Shown piece after piece: positions 57,310 to 64,000 of a stretch of DNA of 64,000 nucleotides (position 1 is its first letter; each line of letters begins with the position of its first letter). The translations under genes and the position numbers were made by a program. Source of the stretch: PALSA-894 sp963757565 (GTDB taxonomy: Bacteria > Pseudomonadota > Alphaproteobacteria > Rhizobiales > Xanthobacteraceae); contig CAVWSB010000010.1 of NCBI GenBank assembly GCA_963757565.1, positions 496,001-560,000 on the forward strand. Reading direction: 5' to 3'. The notes beneath the pieces are model-generated. The model made no database searches and was not told where the DNA came from. It saw nothing but the letters and a program-made list of their open reading frames with translations.

Positions 57310-58002
57310 TCAGGAGGCCGCTTTCAGCCGGGCGATCAGTTCCTCGACCCTGGGCAGCATGCGGCTCACCATGACGTCCACCCCGGCCGGGGTCGGGTGC
57401 ATGCCGTCCGCCTGCGTCAGGGAGGACTCGCCCAGCACGCCGTCGGCGATGAAGGGATAGAGGATAAGGCCGTATTGCGCGGCGAGTTCCGGGTAGATCG
57501 GATCGAACGCCCTGGCGTAGTCCGGCCCGAGATTGCGCGGCGCCAGCATTCCGGCAAGCAATACCGCGATCTTGCGCTCCTGCAGGCGGCGGATGATCGC
57601 ATCGAGCGAGGCGCGCGTCGTCGTCGGATCGGCGCCGCGCAGGGCGTCATTGCCGCCCAGTTCGAGGATCACCGCGTCAGTGCCGTCCGGCACCGACCAG
57701 TCGAGCCGGGAAAGCCCGTTCGCCGCCGTGTCGCCGGAGACGCCCGCATTGGCGATCTCGACCGCGTAGCCCTTGGCCTTGAGCGCGCTCTGGAGCTTGG
57801 CCGGCAGTGCGTCCTGCGCGGACAGTCCGTATCCCGCGCTGAGCGAATCGCCCAGCACCACGATGCGGAAAGTGCGATCCGCCGCGGCGGCGGGCATGGC
57901 CAGCGCCGCCAGCGCGCCCGCCAGCACCGCGCGGCGCGACTGGACCGGGCGGGTCGGCTTCCCATATGACCGGCTGGCACCGGGGCGCGCGAAGGACTGC
58001 AT
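57310..58002 (-). CDS. Arylesterase/TesA-like GDSL hydrolase
   Basis: A 230-residue SGNH hydrolase. The start MQSFARPGASRSYGKPTRPV leads to a Tat-like signal (QSRRAVLAGALAALAMPAAA). Block I is VVLGDSLSAGYGLSA with the catalytic serine, block III is ELGGNDALRG with the oxyanion asparagine, and the catalytic Asp-His pair is in QADGMHPTPAGVDVM. It hydrolyses short acyl esters or thioesters in the periplasm. Its start codon overlaps that of the divergent ABC ATPase gene in the palindrome CATG at 58000-58003, an arrangement I also know from E. coli tesA-ybbA. Confidence 0.92.
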   Translation of the reverse strand: MQSFARPGASRSYGKPTRPVQSRRAVLAGALAALAMPAAAADRTFRIVVLGDSLSAGYGLSAQDALPAKLQSALKAKGYAVEIANAGVSGDTAANGLSRLDWSVPDGTDAVILELGGNDALRGADPTTTRASLDAIIRRLQERKIAVLLAGMLAPRNLGPDYARAFDPIYPELAAQYGLILYPFIADGVLGESSLTQADGMHPTPAGVDVMVSRMLPRVEELIARLKAAS

Positions 58003-58696
58003 GAACGAAACCTCGTTTTCCGCCCCGGCCATCCGGCTGTCCGGCGTCAACCTCTCGCTCGGCCGCGGCGCCGCCCGGGTGCATATCCTCAAGGACATCG
58101 ACCTGCATATAGGCAGCGGCGAGGCGGTCGGCCTGGTCGGGCCCTCGGGGTCCGGCAAATCGACACTGCTGATGGTGGCGGCGGGGCTGGAGCGCCCCGA
58201 CAGCGGCGCGGTGCAGGTCGCGGGCCAGGACCTTGCAGCACTGGGCGAGGATGCCCTCGCCCGCTTCCGCGGAAAAAAAATCGGAATTGTGTTTCAAAGT
58301 TTTCACCTCATCCCGACCATGACGGCCCTGGAGAACGTCGCGGTGCCGCTCGAGCTTGCGGGGGCGGCCGATGCGTTCGAGCGCGCCGCCGCCGAGCTTG
58401 CCTCGGTGGGTTTGCGCGAGCGCGTGGACCATTATCCGGCTGAGCTCTCCGGCGGCGAGCAGCAGCGCGTCGCGCTCGCCCGCGCACTCGCGCCGCATCC
58501 TGCAATTCTTGTCGCCGACGAGCCGACCGGCAATCTCGATGAAGCGACGGGGCGCGAGATCATCGAACTATTGTTCGCCGGCCATCGCGAGCGTGGCACC
58601 ACGCTGGTGCTGGTGACGCACGACAATGCACTCGCGCAGCGTTGCGACCGCGTGGTGCGACTGCGCTCAGGTCACGTCGAGGAGCGCGTCGCGTGA
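58001..58696 (+). CDS. ABC exporter ATPase (YbbA/LolD-like)
   Basis: A 231-residue ATPase. Walker A GPSGSGKSTLLMVAAGLERP, Q-loop GIVFQSFHLIPTMTALENVA, signature LSGGEQQRVALARAL and Walker B ILVADEPTGNLDEATGRE are complete. It belongs to the MacB/LolD/FtsE group, which works with FtsX-type permeases. It is divergent from the arylesterase gene with start codons overlapping, and overlaps the permease gene (GTGA), so all three probably form a conserved functional group. Confidence 0.94.
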   Translation: MNETSFSAPAIRLSGVNLSLGRGAARVHILKDIDLHIGSGEAVGLVGPSGSGKSTLLMVAAGLERPDSGAVQVAGQDLAALGEDALARFRGKKIGIVFQSFHLIPTMTALENVAVPLELAGAADAFERAAAELASVGLRERVDHYPAELSGGEQQRVALARALAPHPAILVADEPTGNLDEATGREIIELLFAGHRERGTTLVLVTHDNALAQRCDRVVRLRSGHVEERVA

Positions 58697-61254
58697 GCGA
58701 GATGGCGGCGAGCGCGTCGCGCGCACTCACCTGGCGCTTCGCACTGCGCGAGATGCGCGGCGGCCTGCGCGGTTTTGCGGTGTTCATCGCCTGTATCGCG
58801 CTCGGCGTCGCGGCGATCGCTGGTGTCGGATCGTTTGCCCGCAGCCTGGGAGACGGACTCGCGCGCGAAGGCCGGGTGATCCTCGGTGGAGACGTGTCGT
58901 TCTCGCTCATGTCACGTGAGGCGAGCGTCACCGAGCGCAAATTCCTCGACGATAACGGCCGCGTCTCGGTCGCCGCCACGCTCCGCGCGATGGCACGCAC
59001 CCCCGACGGTCAAAGCGCTCTTGTCGAGATCAAGGCCGTGGACAGCAGCTACCCGCTGTTCGGCGCTGTCGTGCTCGATCCGCCGGGCAACCTTGCCGAT
59101 ACACTCGCGCAGCGTGACGGCGCATTCGGTGCGGCCGCCGATCCGGCGCTGCTGGCACGGCTCAATTTACAAACCGGCGCGCGCGTCACCATCGGCGGCG
59201 CGACGATCGAGCTGCGCGCGGCGCTAAAAAATGAGCCCGACAAGCTTGCTGGCGGCATCGGCTTCGGGCCGCGCCTGCTCCTGAGCGAAGCGGCACTGCG
59301 CACGACCGGCCTGATTCAGCCCGGCAGTCTGATCCGCTGGCACTATCGGCTGCAGCTCCCCGCCGCGGATTCGAACGACACGATCGCAAACGCCGTCGTC
59401 GCGGCGGCCGAGAAGCAATTGCCGGACGCCGGTTGGGAAGCGCGCACGCGCCAGAATGCCTCACCCGCGCTTGGCCGCAACATCGAGCGCTTCACGCAAT
59501 ATCTCACGCTCGTCGGCCTCACCGCGTTGCTGGTCGGCGGGGTCGGCGTCGCGAATGCGGTGAAGCACTATCTCGATCGCCGCCGCAACACGATCGCGAC
59601 ATTGAAGTCACTCGGCGCGACCGGTGGGCGCGTATTTGCGATCTATCTGATCGAAGTGACCCTGCTCGCGGCCATTGGTGCGGTCATCGGTCTCGTGGTC
59701 GGCGCGATCCTCCCTTTCGCGATCTCGGCAGCTTTCAGCGGCGTGTTGCCGTTGCCGATTGTGCCCGCGGTGCATCCGGGCGAACTGGCGCTCGCGGTGC
59801 TCTACGGCTTTCTCACTGCGCTCGCTTTTGCCCTCTGGCCGCTCGGACGCGCGCATGACGTGCCGGTGTCGGCGCTTTATCGCGATGCCGTCGCGCCACA
59901 GCGGCGCATTCCGCGCATGCGCTATGTGCTGGCCACCGCTCTGGTAACCGGCGCGCTGGCGGCGATCGCCGTCCTTCTCGCCTTCGACCGCAAGATCGCG
60001 GCGATATTCATCGTGGCAGCGGCCTGCGTGTTTCTCGCGCTGCGTCTTGTCGCTCTGCTCATCATGGCGCTGGCACGCCGCGCCCCACGCCCGCGCTACG
60101 CGCTGCTGCGCCTTGTGCTGGCCAACATCCACCGCCCCGGCGCGCTGACGCCGACCGTGGTGCTGTCGTTAGGGCTCGGACTGGCGCTGCTCGTCACGTT
60201 GTTGCAGATCGACGGCAACTTGCGCCGCCAGTTCGTGGCTTCGCTTCCCGACAAGGCGCCGTCGGTGTTCTTCGTCGACATCCAGGACGCGGACGCCGCC
60301 CGCTTCGATGCCTTCGCGCGGAAAAACTCGCCGGACGCAGTCTACGAGCGCGTGCCGATGCTTCGGGGCCGCATCGTCGAGGCGCACGGCGTCCGCGCCG
60401 AGGACCTGAAGCCTGCACCGAACGCTGCATGGGTCCTGCAGAGCGATCGCGGCATCACCTATTCGGGTGAAGTGCCTGCCGGTTCACGCGTGGTCGATGG
60501 AAAATGGTGGGGACCGGATTACCAGGGCCCGCCGCTTGTTTCGTTCGAGAACAAGATCGCCGAGGGACTGGGTCTCAAGATTGGCGATACGATCGTCGTC
60601 AACGTACTCGGTCGCAACATCACAGCGACGGTCTCCAACATGCGTGCCGTCGACTGGCAATCGCTCGGCATCAATTTCGTGATGGTCTTTTCGCCAGGCG
60701 CGTTCCGCGGCGCGCCATACACCCACATCGCGACCTTCACCTATCCGGGCGGCTCGACCGTCGAGCAGGAAGTCGCACTGCTCAAGGCGGCGGCCACCGA
60801 ATTTCCGACCGTCACGGCGGTGCGCGTGCGCGAGGCGCTCGAAGCCATCGCCAAGGTCGTTTTCGATTTGACGTTTGCGATCCGCGGCGCGAGCGCGATC
60901 ACACTGATCGCCGCCGTGCTGGTGCTCGCTGGCGCGCTCGCGACCGGCCACCGCCATCGCGTTTACGATGCCGTCGTGCTGAAGATGCTCGGCGCGACGC
61001 GCCGCCGCCTGCTTGGCGCCTATGTGCTCGAGTACCTTCTGATCGGACTGGTGGCCGCCGTGGTGGGTGTGGCGGCCGGCTCGCTGGCGGCCTACCTCGT
61101 GATGACCGGAGTCATGAACCTGTCGTTCACATGGCTGCCGTTGCCGGCGCTCGGCGCAACGCTTGCCGCGACATCCTTGACCATCATATTCGGCCTGATC
61201 GGCACGTTCTCAGCTTTGGGACAAAAGCCCGCGCCGGTTCTGCGCCATTTGTAG
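58693..61254 (+). CDS. FtsX-type ABC permease (YbbP-like)
   Basis: An 853-residue membrane protein if started at GTG 58693, or 850 from ATG 58702. An N-terminal helix (GFAVFIACIALGVAAIAGVG) is followed by a large periplasmic domain (residues 50-260), a first FtsX core near 275-400 (FTQYLTLVGLTALLVGGVGV), a middle helix pair and second soluble domain, and a second FtsX core at 740-850. This is the YbbP layout with about ten helices. Together with the ATPase it forms an export or membrane-remodelling system; its E. coli homolog is of unclear substrate. The frame is intact. Confidence 0.93.
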   Translation: MSEMAASASRALTWRFALREMRGGLRGFAVFIACIALGVAAIAGVGSFARSLGDGLAREGRVILGGDVSFSLMSREASVTERKFLDDNGRVSVAATLRAMARTPDGQSALVEIKAVDSSYPLFGAVVLDPPGNLADTLAQRDGAFGAAADPALLARLNLQTGARVTIGGATIELRAALKNEPDKLAGGIGFGPRLLLSEAALRTTGLIQPGSLIRWHYRLQLPAADSNDTIANAVVAAAEKQLPDAGWEARTRQNASPALGRNIERFTQYLTLVGLTALLVGGVGVANAVKHYLDRRRNTIATLKSLGATGGRVFAIYLIEVTLLAAIGAVIGLVVGAILPFAISAAFSGVLPLPIVPAVHPGELALAVLYGFLTALAFALWPLGRAHDVPVSALYRDAVAPQRRIPRMRYVLATALVTGALAAIAVLLAFDRKIAAIFIVAAACVFLALRLVALLIMALARRAPRPRYALLRLVLANIHRPGALTPTVVLSLGLGLALLVTLLQIDGNLRRQFVASLPDKAPSVFFVDIQDADAARFDAFARKNSPDAVYERVPMLRGRIVEAHGVRAEDLKPAPNAAWVLQSDRGITYSGEVPAGSRVVDGKWWGPDYQGPPLVSFENKIAEGLGLKIGDTIVVNVLGRNITATVSNMRAVDWQSLGINFVMVFSPGAFRGAPYTHIATFTYPGGSTVEQEVALLKAAATEFPTVTAVRVREALEAIAKVVFDLTFAIRGASAITLIAAVLVLAGALATGHRHRVYDAVVLKMLGATRRRLLGAYVLEYLLIGLVAAVVGVAAGSLAAYLVMTGVMNLSFTWLPLPALGATLAATSLTIIFGLIGTFSALGQKPAPVLRHL

Positions 61255-61420
61255 CGAATTCGACGGATACCATTGATTTGCGCGACAAACCGCCGCGCGG
61301 CGCAATCGCAGACCCCTGCGTCGGTACGGCACCTTGTAGGGCTTTTGGTTTTGTCCATATTGAGCGCGCGCGGATGAGCCTATTTGCCGTCCGAGCCGGG
61401 CGAACATAGAGGTTTCGAAC

Positions 61421-62224
61421 ATGGCGGATTTTGATCGCAATGCTGCCACGGCGCAGTACGGCCAGCCGCTGACACGCGCCGAGGCCGCGGTCGTCGATGA
61501 AGGCCTGCGGGCCTACATGCTGCGCATCTACAATTACATGGTGCTCGGCCTCGCGATTACCGGGCTTGCGGCGCTTGGCGTCTACATGCTTTCGGTGACA
61601 TCCGATCCTTCGCTCGCGTATCAGGGTGCGCGTCCGCTCGCGCGCGGAATGTACCTGACGCAAATCGGCTATACGCTGTTCGTCAGTCCGCTGAAGTGGG
61701 CGGTGATCCTCGCGCCGCTCGGACTCGTGTTCTTCCTCTCCTTCCGTATCGAGCACATGCGGCCCGCGACTGCGCAGCTCACTTACTGGATTTACGCGGC
61801 ACTGGTTGGCGTCTCGCTCGGCTCGATTTTCCTGATCTACACCCACACCTCCGTCGTGCGCGTGTTCTTCATCACGGCGGCGTCGTTCGGGGCGTTGTCG
61901 CTGTGGGGCTACACCACGCAGCGCGACCTCACCGGCATGGGCTCGTTCCTCGTCATGGGCCTGTTCGGGATCATCATCGCGTCGCTGGTGAACGTGTTTC
62001 TCGCCAGCTCGATGATGCAGTGGATCATCTCGGTCATCGGCGTGCTGGTGTTCGCCGGCCTCACCGCCTACGACACCCAGCGCCTGAAGAATGAATACGT
62101 CTACGGCGCAATGGACGGCGCCGTGATGGAGCGCTCCGCCATCATGGGCGCGCTTTCGCTTTATCTGGACTTTCTCAACCTCTTCACCATGCTGCTCCAA
62201 CTGCTCGGCACACGCGACGAGTAG
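61421..62224 (+). CDS. Bax inhibitor-1/YccA family membrane protein
   Basis: A 267-residue protein with seven predicted helices. The helical content from VLGLAITGLAALGVYMLSVT to LFGIIIASLVNVFLASSMMQ and the C-terminal signature FAGLTAYDTQRLKNEY match the BI-1/YccA family, including the conserved aspartate of the proton/calcium site. It acts in the inner membrane. It is followed by an intrinsic terminator. The 166 bases before it hold the end of the permease operon and its own promoter, not resolved. Confidence 0.95.
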   Translation: MADFDRNAATAQYGQPLTRAEAAVVDEGLRAYMLRIYNYMVLGLAITGLAALGVYMLSVTSDPSLAYQGARPLARGMYLTQIGYTLFVSPLKWAVILAPLGLVFFLSFRIEHMRPATAQLTYWIYAALVGVSLGSIFLIYTHTSVVRVFFITAASFGALSLWGYTTQRDLTGMGSFLVMGLFGIIIASLVNVFLASSMMQWIISVIGVLVFAGLTAYDTQRLKNEYVYGAMDGAVMERSAIMGALSLYLDFLNLFTMLLQLLGTRDE

Positions 62225-62256
62225 GCCCTCCCCCGACGATCCGCCCGTGACGACCA

Positions 62257-62285
62257 AGCCCCGGCGATTGCCGGGGCTTTTTTTT
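62257..62285 (+). terminator. Intrinsic terminator after the Bax inhibitor-1 gene
   Basis: AGCCCCGGC-GATT-GCCGGGGCT, a perfect 9-bp stem with tetraloop, then eight T residues. A textbook rho-independent terminator 32 bases past the stop. Confidence 0.95.
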
Positions 62286-62314
62286 GGTCAGCGCCGGTTG
62301 GGCTGGCCGCCCGC

Positions 62315-62330
62315 CGGTACGACTCTTGCT
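62315..62330 (+). promoter_or_regulatory. Candidate sigma-54 promoter of the second peptide-binding protein gene
   Basis: CGGTACGACTCTTGCT matches the sigma-54 consensus TGGCACG-N4-TTGCT at 12 of its 14 or so informative positions (GG, ACG, TTGCT) with the required 10 bases between GG and GC. The expected start is near 62342, about 30 bases before the ATG at 62372 and just before the AGGAG ribosome-binding site. It shares CTCTTGCT with the element at 21341. Confidence 0.6.
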
Positions 62331-62371
62331 TCGCTTCACGGCATCGCCGTTGCGTTCAGCAGGAGCTTTTG

Positions 62372-63982
62372 ATGTCCTTTGTGCCTCTCGATCGCCGTGA
62401 ATTCCTCAAAGCCGCCGGAACGGTAGGACTTGCGTTCGCCAGCGGTACCGCCTTCGCACAAGGGCGCAATGAAACGCTGCTGGTTGTGCAGGAGCTTGGA
62501 CCGAACAGCCTCGACATGCAGGGCGTCGGCTCGAACCAGACCGTCAATGGTCTTGCCTGGAATTGCTACGACCGGCTGATGACCTATGCGGCAAAGACGC
62601 TGCCCGACGGCACGCCATCCTATGACCGCGAGGTGTTGGCGCCGGAACTCGCCGAAAGCTGGCAAATCGCGTCAGACGGGATGTCCTGCACCTTCAATCT
62701 GCGCAAGGACGCAACCTTCCACGACGGAACGCCGGTCACCGCCAAGGACGTGAAATGGTCGTTCGATCGCTCGGTCTCGGTCGGCGGCTTCCCGACCTTC
62801 CAGATGTCCGCCGGCAGCCTCGAGAAACGCGACCAGTTCGTCGCTGTCGACGATCACACCTTCCGGGTGGACTTCATCCGCAAGGACAAGATGCTGATGT
62901 TCAACCTCGCAGTCGTGGTGCCGTTCGTCATCAACTCCGAACTGGCGAAGAAGAATGCCACGGAGGCTGACCCGTGGGCGCTCGGGTGGCTGAAGCTCAA
63001 CGAGGCCGGCGGCGGCGCCTACAAGGTCGAAAGCTGGAAAGCCGGGAGCGAGACGATCCTCGCGCGCTTCGACAACTGGAAGAGCGGCCCGCTTCCGAAA
63101 ATCCGGCGCATCGTCGCGCGCGATGTCCCGTCCGCCGGCACGCGGCGCGCCATGCTGGAGCGCGGCGACGCGGATCTCTCGACCGGCTTCCCGCCGAAGG
63201 ACTTCGATCAGATGATCAAGGAGGGCAAGGTCAAGGTTACCGGCGTGCCGATCCCGAATGCGCTTTGGTATCTGGCGCTCAACACCTCCAAGCCGCCGTT
63301 CGATAACATCAAGCTGCGCCAGGCGATTGCCTGGGCAGTGCCCTACGAGGACATCCAATCCGCCGCGTTCTTCGGCCGAGCGAAGCCGATGTACGGCGCG
63401 TCCGGTGCAGCCGAGCAGCCGGTGTGGCCGCAGGCATTTCCGTACAAGACCGATCTCGAGAAGGCCAAAGCACTGATGCAGGAAGCGGGCTTCGCCTCGG
63501 GCCTCGACACGACGATCTCACTCGATGTCGGCACCGCGACAGTCGGTGAGCCGACCGCGATCCTGGTGCAGGAAAACCTCGCCAAGATCGGCGTGCGCGC
63601 GACGATCGAGAAAATACCCGGCGCGAACTGGCGCACCACGCTGAACAAAAAGGAGCTGCCGGTGGTACTCAACCGCTTCAGCGGCTGGCTCGATTATCCG
63701 GAGTATTATTTCTTCTGGAATCTTCACGGCAACAATTCGATCTTCAACATCTCGGCCTACAAGAACCCCGCGATGGACAAGCTGATCGACCGGGCGCGGT
63801 TCACCGATGACAAGGCCGAATACGACAAAGCCGTGATCGAGTTCATCACGCTCTGCATGCAGGAGGTCCCGATCATCCCGCTGAACCAGCCGATCCACGA
63901 TGTTGCCATGCAAAAGGCGGTCGGGGGCTACGAATTCTGGTTTCACCGGGAGCCGGACTTCCGCCAGTTTACCAAAGCGTAA
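62372..63982 (+). CDS. ABC transporter substrate-binding protein, peptide/nickel family
   Basis: A 536-residue periplasmic binding protein. It has a Tat-type leader, DRREFLKAAGTVGLAFASG with the twin-arginine motif, ending near TAFA-QG. The SBP_bac_5 signature is ESWQIASDGMSCTFNLRKDA and FHDGTPVTAKDVKWSFDR. AGGAG lies 6 bases before the ATG. It is a relative of the 21396 gene but is exported by Tat rather than Sec. Only the first gene of its probable operon is in the window; permease genes would be expected to the right of the edge. Confidence 0.92.
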   Translation: MSFVPLDRREFLKAAGTVGLAFASGTAFAQGRNETLLVVQELGPNSLDMQGVGSNQTVNGLAWNCYDRLMTYAAKTLPDGTPSYDREVLAPELAESWQIASDGMSCTFNLRKDATFHDGTPVTAKDVKWSFDRSVSVGGFPTFQMSAGSLEKRDQFVAVDDHTFRVDFIRKDKMLMFNLAVVVPFVINSELAKKNATEADPWALGWLKLNEAGGGAYKVESWKAGSETILARFDNWKSGPLPKIRRIVARDVPSAGTRRAMLERGDADLSTGFPPKDFDQMIKEGKVKVTGVPIPNALWYLALNTSKPPFDNIKLRQAIAWAVPYEDIQSAAFFGRAKPMYGASGAAEQPVWPQAFPYKTDLEKAKALMQEAGFASGLDTTISLDVGTATVGEPTAILVQENLAKIGVRATIEKIPGANWRTTLNKKELPVVLNRFSGWLDYPEYYFFWNLHGNNSIFNISAYKNPAMDKLIDRARFTDDKAEYDKAVIEFITLCMQEVPIIPLNQPIHDVAMQKAVGGYEFWFHREPDFRQFTKA

Positions 63983-64000
63983 TGATAGCGACCCGATGCC

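Noticed and set aside
55942..57969. 675-codon frame opposite the YkvA, ThpR and arylesterase genes
   Set aside because: Three recognised minus-strand proteins and two repeats occupy this region; the frame is a by-product of GC-rich codons.

Overview
The window looks like chromosome of a high-GC alphaproteobacterium of the order Hyphomicrobiales (Bradyrhizobium/Rhodopseudomonas/Xanthobacteraceae-like). The clues are the gene order mesaconyl-CoA hydratase - sdhCDAB - zapE - mdh - sucCDAB - lpd, an IalB-type secreted protein, an arsR-aqpS-arsC operon of the rhizobial kind, and several short palindromic intergenic repeats typical of that group. I see no tRNA, rRNA, CRISPR array, phage or insertion sequence.

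Layout. 1-5.5 kb: a mesaconyl-CoA hydratase running in from the left edge, a LysR regulator and the succinate dehydrogenase operon. 5.5-9.3 kb: a VOC protein, two GNAT acetyltransferases and three small secreted proteins, two of which look like recent duplicates. 9.3-21.2 kb: zapE, a divergent Nramp transporter, then mdh, sucCD, sucA, sucB and lpd, separated by palindromic repeats. 21.3-31.6 kb: a peptide/nickel-type ABC transporter behind a candidate sigma-54 promoter, a gamma-resorcylate decarboxylase-like hydrolase, a lone NMT1-type binding protein, a TPR-methyltransferase and a GAF protein. 31.6-46 kb: mostly housekeeping and signalling genes (typA, a B12 radical SAM protein, REC-EAL plus hybrid histidine kinase, argG, PAP2, rlmN, ialB-like). 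46-49.2 kb: a quinone oxidoreductase followed by a compact arsenic island bracketed by a 53-bp repeat of the oxidoreductase 3' end. 49.2-55 kb: a Cj0069-type protein divergent from a zinc peptidase/ATP-grasp ligase pair, then an L,D-transpeptidase. 55-64 kb: YkvA and ThpR proteins, an arylesterase divergent from an ABC/FtsX exporter, a Bax-inhibitor-1 protein, and a second peptide-binding protein with another sigma-54-like promoter.

A striking property is the number of single-base frameshifts: 14 by my count, in sdhA, sdhB, sucA (2), lpd, a small secreted gene, the decarboxylase, the NMT1 protein (3), the TPR-methyltransferase (3) and a membrane protein. Thirteen are one-base insertions and one is a deletion. 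In every case the other frame continues the same protein family without loss. Because core TCA genes are hit, sequence or assembly error is the most economical explanation, and I annotate each as one gene.

The most interesting biology, in my reading, is the arsenic island with its displaced gene-end repeat and Cys-tailed DUF6428 protein, the zinc peptidase/ATP-grasp pair beside a Cj0069-type protein, the duplicated small secreted protein units, and the two sigma-54-type promoters in front of unlinked peptide-binding protein genes. All functions are inferred from sequence motifs and remembered family features; no database search was run.
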